Below, one piece after another: positions 22,715 through 33,558 of a DNA stretch of 64,000 nt (its first letter is position 1; every line of letters starts with the position of its first letter). Below the pieces are notes generated by a model. It was given only the letters and a program-made list of their open reading frames with translations. It did not search any database and was not told the origin of the DNA. Origin of the DNA: Balamuthia mandrillaris (lineage: Eukaryota > Discosea > Longamoebia > Balamuthiidae); the NCBI GenBank assembly GCA_031835245.1, contig JAVKOQ010000010.1, forward strand, positions 62,001 to 126,000, written 5' to 3'. Position numbers and translations under genes: made by a program.

Positions 22715-23672
22715 TGATGCTTCATTCATTCCTCCCTATTTCTTAATTTTTTTTATCTTTTGTTGTTTGCATATTTTTTTTCCCGGTTTGTTATCTCCTT
22801 CTCTCTCTTGTTTCTCTTTCAGAATGCATGTCGTCGTTGCTCTTCCTCTTTCTGCTGTTCGCTTTGTCGTCCGCTCTCCTCTTCGCTTTGGCACTTTATC
22901 GAATACTGTAAAAATAAATAAATTTAAATAATTAATGATTATTTTTTTGTGTCGACATTGTATTCACGTCGACGTTATGTCGACATTAATAATTTTTGTA
23001 GACATTCTGCACCGCAGCAAAGAAAGGATGGAAGACGAAGGTCGTCCGGTTCGTTCGACCGTCAACAAGATTGCATGAATCGTCAGCCGAGCGGGGGTAC
23101 CGATGCTTCCTCTCCGCTGGTTTTTTCCTGTAATTTTTTTTATTTATTTTGGCTTGCTTTTCAAACATGTCACAAAACCCCAATTTATTTATTGTCTTTA
23201 TAACAATTTATTTAGTGGATATCTGTGCATTCATGGTTATAGACCATTCTGCCCTCTTTTGTTGCTGACTCCGGTGAAGCTCATACAGAAAAAGGACCGA
23301 GCAGTTCCTTCTTGCTTTTCAAACATGTCTCGCATTCCCAGAACCACTTTGGGCTTGGCATCAGAGAGCAAGGGAAATGAATTGAAGGAAGAAGGGATGG
23401 GAGTGGCCCGTGCCCCGTCCGGAGGGAGAAACGCGGCAAGACAAAAAGGAAAAAGGGAGATATATTGACCTCGTGACTCCACCGCATAGATCCATGGTTC
23501 TGTTGGTGCTTTAGTAATAAGCAACAGATGTTTGTGACCCAACCTATATTACTATACTTGTGTCTCCAAACAGGTATTTAAACGGACTCGAATTGTCTGC
23601 TTCTTCCTTTCCATCACCGACAAACAACCAACCAAACAAACAAACTGAACTGAACTGAACCACATAAACGAA
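22715..23672. promoter_or_regulatory. Spacer upstream of metalloprotease with three GTCGAC sites
   Basis: This 958 bp spacer contains GTCGAC at 22951-22956, 22968-22973 and 22979-22984, all within 34 bp and partly as GTCGACATT. A variant, GTAGACATT, follows at about 22998. A 19-bp exact direct repeat occurs at 23153-23171 and 23311-23329 (CTTGCTTTTCAAACATGTC). Short ORFs here are unconvincing. The 23590-23672 part is likely the 5' leader of the metalloprotease gene. Confidence 0.4.
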
Positions 23673-25342
23673 ATGCAAACCAAAAGTTTGTTGATGCTGT
23701 TTGCCGGAGCTTTGCTCCTGTGCTGCATGGCTGCCTCCGCGGTCGCAGAAGAAGTCGACTTTGGCGACATTTATGGTTCGTTTGTTCTTTCACTTTCTCC
23801 TGCTTCCCTTTCCACTAACTTAAACCCATGTCTAGCTCGCTCGAGAGAACTTCCTGAGGAAAGAGAGGTGCTGGAGAGCATTACCTTCCAAATCCATCCC
23901 AACCCCAAAGGCATGATGCAACGCCGCACCGTCACCAACTCCACTTTTAACAGCGGCCACTCCCTGACCCTCTCCTTCAAGGCCCTGCAGCGTGAGTTCT
24001 CCGCCTCGCTGCACCACAACGCCGAAGTCTTCCACCCTCAGGCCGTGGTCTCCATTCTCTCCGAGGGCGAGCTGGTGGAGTCCTACGCTCCCGAGAGCAA
24101 TGCCTACCTCGGCGAGGCCACCATCGATGGACGTGAACGAGCCTCTGTCTCTGCCGTGCTGGTGGATCGGGAGAAGGGCATCTTCCACATGAGCATCATG
24201 TCGGAGGAAGAGAGCGGTGATAGCTATGTGGTGGAGCCGACCTACCTTCACCCCACCCTGTCCAAGAGGAGCAGCGAGGACTCGGTGGTGGACATGTTGG
24301 GCAACAACATGGTGGTCTTCAAGGACAACCTCTCCGAGCTCAGCACCATCAATCCTCCTTCTCACGACCAGGACGAACATGCCGAAAGAGAAGAGCAGGC
24401 TGCTATCTCCTGTGGAACAGTTGCTGACGATGTCAGCCAAGACGACAACGAGGAGCAAGAAGGAGAAGAGGTGTTTGGAGATGCCAGCGCTACTCGCAGC
24501 TGCCCTCCCACCCGGACCAGCTATCTCCTCATGGGCGTGGCCACGGATAACCAGTACGTTCGCAAGGCAGGCGGCTCCACCGGCACCCGCAACACCGTGA
24601 CCTACATCTTCAACACCATGCAGGGCCACTACTACCGTGCCGTCCGCAACAAGCCGGTCCTCAAGTCCTTGGTCATCAACACCAGCCCCTCTTCCTCCTC
24701 CTTCTCCTCCAGCTACAACACCAACAGCTGCCCCTCCGACGTGCAGACCCGATTGACCCCCTTCTGCAACTGGAGGACCAAGCAGACCGACCGCTCCATC
24801 GGCTTGTGGCACCTGCTCTCCGGCTGCCTGCCCGACCGCAGCGGCGTGGCCGGCAGGGCCTACTACAGCGCGGTGTGCAGGTACACCACCAGGGGATGCG
24901 GCATCACCGGCTACATGGGCGGCAATGCCCGTTGGGTCATCCCTGCCCATGAGATCGGCCACAACTTTGGAGCTCGCCATTCCAGCAACATCATGGCCGT
25001 ACGTTCCTCTTCTCCTCCTCCGTTTCGTTCTGTTTGCTGTTTGTTAATCCCTTCTTTGTGGTGGCTGATAACCAGGCCTCGGTGAACAGCAGAGCAACGG
25101 CATTCTCCTCCACATCGGTGCGTGAGATGTGCAGCTACACCTTCAGCAACAGCTACCGCATGGCCTGCCTGGTGAACAGTCTGCCCAGCGGCCTGCCCTC
25201 CATCCCTGGCGTTGGCGGCGACAACGACGACGACTGTGAATGCAGGACCACAGCTTCCAACCACAACAACAAGGCCGGCTCTGAGGAGGAGTCCTCTTCT
25301 GCTGCGCCAACCGTTGGACTCATGCACCAAACTTTCTTCTAA
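23673..25342 (+). CDS. Secreted zinc metalloprotease, M12B (ADAM/reprolysin) type
   Basis: Three exons: 23673-23775, 23836-24998 and 25076-25342, giving about 510 residues. Residues 1-25 form a clear signal peptide (hydrophobic core LLMLFAGALLLCCMAASAVA). A prodomain-like part of about 230 residues follows. The catalytic domain begins around TSYLLMGVATDNQYVRK. The zinc site is HEIGHNFGARH (HExxHxxGxxH), followed shortly by NIMA, which fits the Met-turn of metzincins. Several paired cysteines surround it (CRYTTRGCGITGYMGG, REMCSYTF, MACL). I see no membrane span, disintegrin or EGF module after the protease, so it is probably released outside the cell as a proenzyme. Exon 2 has strongly GC-ending codons, unlike its neighbours, suggesting high expression. 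Substrate unknown. Confidence 0.88.
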
Positions 25343-25786
25343 AGTTTTGTTTTTGTTGTTTATTTATTTTTGTTTTTTGTTTTTGTTTTTCTTTCTTTTG
25401 CTCACCTGCTTACTAGCAGAAAAATATTAGCTACTTACTAGTAGCTGCTGCTATGGTAGTTTTTGTATTTGCGAACCATCAGAGTAAAAAATAAAACCTG
25501 TTCTCATTTATAGTTATGCGACTATGATTATGTTCTGCTTGCTCTCTTCTTCTTCGTCTTCTTCCCTGCTCTCCTCAGCTTACTCTTCCCCGGTTGGGCT
25601 TGGAACCCTTCGTACGTGCATGTCATAGTTCTTCTTCAACCCTTGTTGTTGTTCTTGTGTGTTCCAGCGAGGAGATATATTAACCCATGGATCGGTGGGA
25701 TGATGCACAAAGGAATGGATAAGAAAGAAAGAAAGCGAGTCACAGTCGGTTGTTCTGATGATAATAAATAATGTGTTTGTTCTGTT
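25343..25786. other. Convergent 3' spacer, nothing further seen
   Basis: This 444 bp region separates the ends of the metalloprotease (+) and PHD (-) genes. It is AT-rich at 25345-25510, with T runs and a possible polyadenylation signal (AATAAA near 25491). The short ORFs overlapping it are low-complexity. Confidence 0.5.
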
Positions 25787-26518
25787 CTACGAAAAAGGGT
25801 CAAAAGTGTAGGGGTCTTCTTCTTGTGGCGAGGAGCCGAAAAGATTTGGCTGGGGCACAAAAAGAGTAGGAGAAAAAGAAGAAGGCGTTGAAGCTGATGA
25901 GGAAGACGAGGAGTGCCCGTTACTCTGCGCTCCGTTAGAGGTGTGATTGTGCGCATCAAAAGAGGATGTAGAGGAAGAAGACGACGAGAAGACAAAGAGA
26001 CGAGAAGAAGAAGAAGAAGACAAAGATGACGAAGAAGAAGCAGAAGGAGAAGATGAAGAAGGGACAGCAGGAGAAGAGGAAGAAGAAGCAGAGGAAGGTG
26101 TTGGTAAAGATATGCTGAAAGGAAGTTGATGAGGAGTTCGTCGTTGTCGCTGTTGATCGGCGAGAAAGGTTTGTAGCCCTTCCAACGTCATACAAAGCAA
26201 CTAAATGTTTCAAAAATGTTATAAATAAACGAAAAGCTAAAACAAAAGTAAAATTACCTTTTGGGCTTTGGCGATTGTCTGCATAGGTTTGCTATCAGAG
26301 AGCAAGATTATGTGACGATATTTGGCGATATGAATGAACGACATTTTGAGCGCTGAACGAATGATAGAGGGCACTTCGATGTTGTGGCTGTGAGATTCCT
26401 CCTCTGGAGCGATGGTCTGCACCATTGCCTTTGGAATGGTGCTCGTTGGAGATGAATCTAATGAATTAAAGTGGTAAGCGAGAACGAGGGATAAGAGAAG
26501 TTACAGAAGAGAGGGAGA

Positions 26519-26553
<35 letters not shown>

Positions 26554-27747
26554 AATACATTTGGTAATGTGTTGAACGGCAGCAGATGCTCTTTCAGAAG
26601 TTACTTTGAACTTAAGTTGTTGTACGTCCTCTGATGATATCTTGACCACCCATTCTCGCCCTTCCTTTCCTTCCTGTAACATAAAACAACCAATCAAAAT
26701 GTGTTTAAACAAAGTAACAGAAACTCGAAGGAGAGAAAGAGAACCTCTTCTAATATCCGGACAAGGTCAGCTATCAAGTTGTCTCGATTGAGAATAGTCT
26801 CGATGGGAACTACAATGAGGCCTCCAGAGGGAAACAAGACGTTTTGCGGCGGAGGCGGTAGGAATTGTTTCGTTTTGCAGCAGTTTTCCAGATAGGTCAT
26901 GTCTCGTATAAACAATACCCAGGGGTTCAATCGACACTCTAATATACCTGGTATCTCGCAAATCAGCTTGTGTAACACTTTGCTATTCACCTGAAAGCAA
27001 ACGAGACAAGGAGAGTCAGAGAAAAAGAGCGAGAAAACAGGAGACAAGAGAGGAGATGGAAAAAGTGTTTAGGCACGTACAATAATTAAGTTGATGTCAG
27101 CAGAGACAAGCTCGTTTTCATGCTTGTAAATGGCACCACTCGTTTTAGCCAGAAACGAAATGATGTTGGTGGCCAAGTTCGAATCGGCTATGCCGCCAGG
27201 ATCCGTTGGAGAGAATCCCACAAGGGCGTACTTCACTCCTGGCATAAATCGTTGCTGTTCTTTTGTTGAAAGACTGCCAACTTGTTGTTGCTGTTGTGGA
27301 AGAAGAGCTGCCATCGCGGAGGAGGTGGGTTTGACTTTTGGCTTTGGTTGTAACACGCAAGAAAGTTTTTTCTTATCGTGAGAACTGGGCTCTTGGTCGC
27401 TGTCCAAATAAGCTGGATAGATATACAGATTGCTAGTTGGGCTCCCAAAACACCATATCTTTGGTTGCATTTAAAACAAATGAGTTAACGCAGAACTAAA
27501 AACAAACAAAGAAAACACAAGAAACGCACCGAACGGTTATCCCAGAGAAGAGCGCTAAAGTACTCAAAGCTGCGTCGCTCACGTCCCGGAAGAACTTGCA
27601 ATGGGATGAGTGGATTGGCAGCATGCGGAGAGTTAAATGGCAACGATGCTGCTTTCTCGCCGGTAAGCATGCCTTGCGGCCAGTCACGTGCGTACTTTTG
27701 GCTATCATTGCATAAAAGTTACGGTCGTGAGCTCTAGCAGACTGAAG

Positions 27748-27791
<44 letters not shown>

Positions 27792-29976
27792 ATACCAACG
27801 GCTCTCATCGCTAGGATTGCCTCGAAAAGAGACGGTGATCTCACCGACTGGTTTGCCCTCAAAGCTGATAGTGCCTCTCCAGAGTATCACTGTTTTCGTT
27901 TGTTGTTTGCTGACCGATGTCTTTGTTGTAATTGGAGGAGCATAAAATGAATCGGTTATCGTTGTTGCATTTCCGTTGTTGCTGTTATTGTTGAGAGTTA
28001 ATGTAGATCCAGTTTCGCCCAAAATACTACCCAACACATCGACTTTGCTGCTCGAAGAAGATGTAGAGGTAGTTGGTGTTAATTTAGAATTGGTAGGAGA
28101 AGTAGCCGTTTGTGTAGTCGAACGAAGAGCGAAGTCCAAAGCCAAAGCATTTGCGTTGAGATCGTTGGTTGGAGCATGATAAAAGTCAACAACTGGTAAA
28201 CCGTTATTCGTGGATGATGCTGTAGTTAGCGGTTTAGCGTCTTCTCGACTTGCTGTGCTAGCCATCCAATCCCATCCTCCAGTTTCTTCGTTCTTAAGCC
28301 CATCTTTCTGCACCACATCAACAGAAAAAGGGTCGAATGAAGCAGCAGAAGAAGCATTTAGTGATGACGCAGTAGAATGATTATGATCGGAAGCGTGAAT
28401 GAAAGGAGAGACTAAAGTAGGAACCCGTTTGTTGAGCTGCATGTCGCACTGGTCGCAAAACCAATCGCCTTCCGGTATTTCGTCCAAAGGAGGAAAGATG
28501 CAGTACGTGTGATAGGCTTTGTTGCAGTTCTCCCCATCGCAGAGTAACATGTTTTCTGGATCGTCTTCACGACCACAACATTCGCATTTGGTGTCATCTT
28601 CTTCATCGTCTTCATTCTCTTCTCCGTTTTCTTCAGTTTCCTCCTCCTCTTCCTCTTCCTCTTCTGCGTAAGAGTTTAATCGTGCGCTTCTTCTTGTTCG
28701 AAGGCTTGTTCGGCGTTCCTCTTTCTTTATGCCTGTAGAAACCTGATTGTTTGGTGTTGCTGTTTCGGTTTGTTTTCGGAGCTTTTGTCGAAACTCAGCA
28801 GCCAGTTTTCTTCTTGCTGCTTCCGCTTTCTTTCTGGTCATACTCTTTTGAATCCGTTGTCTCAATCCAGCTTTTCTTCCGGTTTCCATCACCGTGCCAT
28901 CTTCTGAGTTATTGTCTTTGCGATTTGTTCTCTTTTTCCTCGTTTTCGTTTCGTGTTCTTTTGCTTCCTCTTGATTTTCTTTCTCGCTTACACTATTATT
29001 AGAGTTGCCGTTTTCTTGCCGTGATCCACTCGATCTTCTGGAACGTGACCGAGACGTAATCTTTGCATAAATGCGTGCTTCGTCATCAGCATCTTCTTCG
29101 CTTTCAGTGCCATCTCCATTTACTTCTTCCTCTTCCTCCTCTTCCTTCGGTGGCATAAACTCTTCGTCTTCCATTGAATTATTTTCTTCCACTTCGTCTT
29201 GTTCTTCATCTTCTTCCTCCTCTTGCTCTTCTGTTTGTTCTGTTTCTTGCTTTTCCTTTCCTTCTGCATTTTCTGCTTTTTTCTGGCAGCAACGAGGGCA
29301 AAACCAGTCTCCTTCTGGCACGGCCTCCAAAGGAGGATCCAAGCAGAACATGTGCCATCCGCTGTCACAACCATCGCACAGCAACATCTTTTCTGCTTCC
29401 GTATCTTTTTTACATATTTCACAAAGCTTATGAAGGAAGAGAGAATGGAGAAGAGAAAGAGTTAGCTTTAAACATTTGATACCAGTAAGGTTCTACGTAC
29501 CTCATCTTCCTCTTCCTCCTCCTCCTCCTCTTCTTCTCTCCGTTTCTTTTTGGACCTGGCTGCCGCTTGCTTTGAGCGTGTGCTGCTCCTTCGCGCACCC
29601 CCTTTGTTTTTAGCGCCGCCCTGAGTCCTCGAACTTCTTCTGCTCGGCCTTTTTCTTCTAGAGAGCTCTCGTTCCTCCTCTTCCTCCTCCGCCTCTTGCT
29701 CCTCCTCCTCTATCCATCGCTTACGCTTGCTCTGTGTCTGGCCTCCTGTTTGTTTGGTGTTTGTATTTAAAAAAATGTATTAGTATTTTGATCAACAAAA
29801 AAAAACGTAGCGAGACACTTCATCAAACAACAAAAAAAAGTTTTTTGGTTACCTCTACTCTTGGAACGGGTGGAGTAAGGATTCCTTGTGGAGGAAGCAG
29901 AAGATCCACCACCACGGGCCGAAGACGATGCTGAAGCAGTTTGGTCAATCCCATTTTCTTCAGCAGTGTTGCTCAT
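25787..29976 (-). CDS. PHD-finger chromatin protein with two PHD domains and SPOC-like region
   Basis: Nine exons: 29976-29853, 29745-29501, 29426-27796, 27701-27530, 27458-27081, 26990-26745, 26673-26559, 26457-26258 and 26200-25787, giving about 1174 residues with consistent phases. PHD1 starts at the exon 2/3 junction (LCEICKKDTEAEKMLLCDGC) and ends in EGDWFCPRCC. PHD2 reads CECCGREDDPENMLLCDGE and ends in EGDWFCDQCD. Both keep the C4HC3 spacing. Basic and acidic low-complexity stretches surround them. After a Ser/Thr-rich linker comes LWRGTISFEGKPVGEI, then LPFNS...IPLQVLPGRER and NLYIYPAYL, a pattern like SPOC domains. The next 200 residues (GVKYALVGFSPTDPGGIADS; HIILLSDSKPMQTIAKAQK) are unassigned and could include BRCT-like folds. 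It probably reads histone tails in the nucleus. Intron 3 contains (CT)n on the sense strand. Confidence 0.82.
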
Positions 29977-30565
29977 TTTTTTTTTTTCTTTGTTGGAGCT
30001 TTTTTTTTTTGTTTTTCAGCGTGGTGTGCGTGTCGTTGTCTGCTGTGGTTCGATCCGCGTACGGTTTCTTTTTTTTTCAAAAACAAAAAAACGTAGTGGC
30101 AGAGAATAGAACAGCACAAAGGGAGCGAGCCTCTTGCTACTTTGTATGCGTGTGTGTAGAGCTCTGTTCGCCACCGCCGCTTGCTTGCTTTCTTTTTTTT
30201 AAAACGTAGTGGCAGAGAATAGAACAACACAGGGAGTGGGCCTCTTGCTACTTTGTATGCGTGTGTGCGTGCGTGTAGAGCTCTATTCGCCACCCACCGC
30301 GTAACAACAACAACAGAACAAAAAAAAAAATGGCTTGGCCGCTGTCACTGCAGTCTTATTTGGTGCTGTATTGTATTTTTATTTTGTTGTTTTCTTTCTT
30401 GGCTCGTCGCAGATTTTTCATTTTTTGTCGACGGGAATTTCCTCTTTTGGGGATGATTGTTCCCATAATTTCTATGTATGGAAATGGAAACGAGGGTTAT
30501 AGATCTGGTCACGTGGATTTTTTGAATTTTTATTGGAGGAAACTTTGGGGTAGAGGTACGAAAAT
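29977..30565. other. Spacer with duplicated ~90-bp unit
   Basis: This region lies between the PHD gene start (29976, -) and the transporter stop (30566, -). It holds the direct repeat annotated at 30091-30295, several A/T homopolymers and one GTCGAC at 30427-30432. A 79-codon ORF on the + strand (30330-30569) overlaps the transporter end and is not convincing. Confidence 0.4.
30091..30295. repeat. Imperfect direct repeat, two units of about 85-92 bp
   Basis: Unit 1 (30091-30175) and unit 2 (30204-30295) both begin ACGTAGTGGCAGAGAATAGA. Both continue through CCTCTTGCTACTTTGTATGC to a TTCGCCACC end. Unit 2 has an extra GTGTGCGTGC expansion. A T-run precedes each unit. The period is about 113 bp. 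Confidence 0.85.
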
Positions 30566-30773
30566 TTAGATTTGACGTTTGCCGCTGCCGAAGAGAAGGT
30601 AGAAAAGCAGAGCAGCGGCATATATCGAAGCCGCTATCCAAAAGACAATCTGCCATCTGCTTTCGTCGCTTTCGTCATCGCCCACTATCGCTCCTGTTAA
30701 GGTTGGTGATACGATTCCTGGAATCGTTGCAGCTGTGTTTGGTTTTCAATGTAAGAATTACTGTGCCCTTCCT

Positions 30774-30821
<48 letters not shown>

Positions 30822-32960
30822 TCTCTCTTCTCTCTTCGTTCTCTCTTTTCCACTTCGCGGCTTTGCTTCTCTTCTCTCGTTCTCAAACCTGTGTTGGTGA
30901 GGCCCATAAGAAGTCCAGCATAGTTGGGCGCAATATCCAAGTGATTCACCTGAAAACCAGAACTGCATAGCCCGCTGAAACCAGTGGAAATGGTCATGAA
31001 TGCCACGCTAACCGGCACGGAGTGGCAGTAACCAGCTCCTAAGAGCGTTCCCCCTGCCACAACGAAAGCTAGGGTCTCGAATATCTTTCTCACAATTGTA
31101 GTACTGAATATTTTGCCTTGTTTTAAAAAGAAGATTGAAACAAGAAATGAGAAGAGGAACAACAAAAAAAATACGAAGAACAAGCGAAAGAAGGAAAAGA
31201 AGGAAAAGAAGGAGAAGGAACAACAATAAAAATACCATTACCACCAAGAAGAAGAAGAAAAAGAAGAAGAAGAAGGAGAAGAAGAAGAAGAACAACAACA
31301 ACAACAAAAATGAGAAGGAACGTACGAGTAATGAGAAAGTCGGCCACAATGCCAGAAAGAATCCATGCGAAACTAATTGCAACGTAAGGAAGAACGGCGA
31401 TGAACCCTGCGTGCTTGATATCGAAGCCGAGGACTTCTTTAAGGTACTTTGGCAACCATGTAAGCATTGTATAAAAGGCCTATTAAAAGTACATTAACAA
31501 CGTTAAAGAAGAAATAGAAAAGAAGAAAAAGAACAAGAAGAATTACCCAATTGTTGGCAAAATGGTTTGTAAGAATAGCCCAGAAGGGAAGACACATGAG
31601 AATCTTGCGCCATGGCAATTGCAACAGAGATTCTTTCTTTGGTGGAGGAAGAGAGAACACAATATGCTCATATTCCTTTTTTGAAGAATAAAAATAAGGG
31701 AAAAGGACAGCAACAAAGCAGGAGAGAGAAGACGCACTTTTTGAGAAATAGTGGAATGGACCGCTGGAGAGTCGGCAATAAAGTATGCCCAAGGCACAAA
31801 CCACAGAATGCCTACAATGCCATACACATAAAATACAGCGGGCCAACCACCCAAAAAGCTAGAGTCCACAAGAGCTCCCGAACTGGGAAAGGCAATGATG
31901 GTTCCTACGTACGCTCCGCTGTAACACAGAGAGACCATGCGAGAACGTTCGGAGGGGGGTGCCCATTCGCCAAACATGGCGTGCATCGCGGGATAGGTGA
32001 CGCCCTCTCCAATTCCTTCTGCAACACGCAACGCTATGACAAACCTTCAAAAATTGTTGGGATGAGAACGAAGCAGAGAGCGGAGGAGAAAAGAGAGGAG
32101 GGGCAGTCAACCCTATGTGGAGCTTTGCAGCAATTGGTGTGAGAAGTGTCAGCAGAGCAGTACAAAGAATGCCGATACCATAAACCCACTTGCCGCCAAA
32201 TCGCGAAGCGAACCATCCGCCAGGTATCTGTCATAAAACAGTAACACTATGTCAGTATTATGAACATTTGTCGTCTTCTCCTGTTCATAGTCATAGTGTT
32301 CTGTTCCTTCTTGCTCCATTGAAAACGAAAAGAACCGAAAAGTTACCTGCGTAAGAATGTAGCCAATGAAGAAAGAGGAGAGAACAAAGCCTTGGTTGAA
32401 AGAGCTCCATTTATACTCTTCTCCCATGGGATCAATTGTTATGCTCATTATGACTCGTAAAACTGTTGGAGACAAAAAAATGCCAAACGTAAGAAGAAGA
32501 ACAAGAAAGAAACGAAGAAGAAGAAGAAGAAGAAGAAGAAGAAGAACAAGAACAAGAACAAGAACAAGAACAAGAACAAGAGGAAGAAAAAGAACAAGAA
32601 GAACGAGAACGAGAAGAAGACGAAAGAAATCTGAAAACAAACAAGAACGGAATGACAAACAAGAAAGTGAAGGGCAGCAGTACTGTAGACGTTCAGGAAC
32701 CCAAAGAAACCGAGCAGGACCAGTATGTACCGTTTGGGGAAGTAGTACCGGCCTTGCGCTGGTCTCACTTTGCCATCCCCTTTCCCGGCTGTTGTGCCGG
32801 CCAACAACTCGTCGGTGCCTTCCTCGTCCGCGCTGTAGAGGGTAGCGGAGGAAGTGGCCTCCTCCTCCCCCTCCACCGACAAGGAATAGTACGGTGGTGG
32901 TTGGGGTGTTCTGGCCGCATCCTCATCATGGAACAAAAGCGGAGAGGTCTCCTGCGCCAT
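30566..32960 (-). CDS. SLC17-type major facilitator transporter
   Basis: Eight exons: 32960-32684, 32462-32347, 32227-32112, 32044-31738, 31675-31547, 31479-31326, 31116-30889 and 30732-30566, giving about 497 residues with all phases matching. An ATG at 32972 is an alternative start. An acidic cytosolic N terminus with a dileucine-like ETSPLL is followed by about 12 membrane spans. SLC17 hallmarks: [20 protein letters not shown] with SERSRM, the TM region [35 protein letters not shown]...[11 protein letters not shown] and [19 protein letters not shown]. The family carries organic anions, phosphate or sialic acid, often with H+ or Na+, on vesicle, lysosome or plasma membranes; the substrate here cannot be read from sequence. 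The first intron (32463-32683) is packed with sense-strand TTC/GTTCTT repeats. The last intron (30733-30888) has CT on the + strand, opposite to all others. Confidence 0.92.
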
Positions 32961-33558
32961 TTTTTTTTTCAAGATGATGCAATCACCTCTAACGAAAAGA
33001 AGAAAAGAGAAACAACAATGGAGAGAGCAAGAGAGAGAAAAAGAAAGGGGGCAGTATTGGTCCTTGGGTAGTTGGGTAGTGCAAGAAGGAGCGTTTCAGA
33101 CTCGCGTTCTGCTTGCCTCAGTTGTTCATGTCGTCACGGTGTTTAATGCGTTCTTCGATTTCACGATCTCATTTTCTATTGAGGCGGAGTTAAAACATTC
33201 ACGTGTTTCATGATTAAAGTCGCTTGATTCCATCCGTTCCTTGCGCGGACATCTTTTGTCCAGCTTTGTGGGCCTTGGGAAGCGATGGTGGTGTTTTACC
33301 GTTTCCTAACCCGAAGTTGATCAGGTGGACTTTTAAATGACTTTCCAGCCACTCTACGAGGAATTTCGGTTTGGCCGGAAAGAAGAAAGAAATGAAAACA
33401 GGAGGCATCGTCCCTGTAGAGTCCCTCTTCTTTCTCCCCTCCTCTCTTCTATGCTTTCTTTCTCTCTCCCTAGACAAACGTTTTAAAAAATAGTGTTTGG
33501 TTGAATCAAAAGAAAAAATAAAAACAAGTCCTTCCTCCAGTTTGTTTTTGTGTTTTTT
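32961..33558. other. Spacer, one weak ORF only
   Basis: This 598 bp region separates the transporter start and the end of the Sds3-like gene. On the - strand 33408-33214 encodes a 64-residue stretch (MPPVFISFFFPAKPKFLVEW...) with reasonable composition but no family I recognise. It could be a small gene or a gene remnant. No repeats of note. Confidence 0.3.

Noticed and set aside
23832-24980. 382-codon - strand ORF opposite the metalloprotease
   Set aside because: GC3-rich coding on the + strand leaves the complementary frame open; the + product has signal peptide and zinc site, the - product has no domain.
30330-30569. 79-codon + strand ORF with a hydrophobic N terminus
   Set aside because: Overlaps the 3' end of the transporter, lies in an AT-rich repeat-bearing spacer and has no recognisable family.
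33214-33408. Possible 64-residue gene on the - strand
   Set aside because: Composition is plausible but no start context, introns or family support; mentioned only in the spacer entry.
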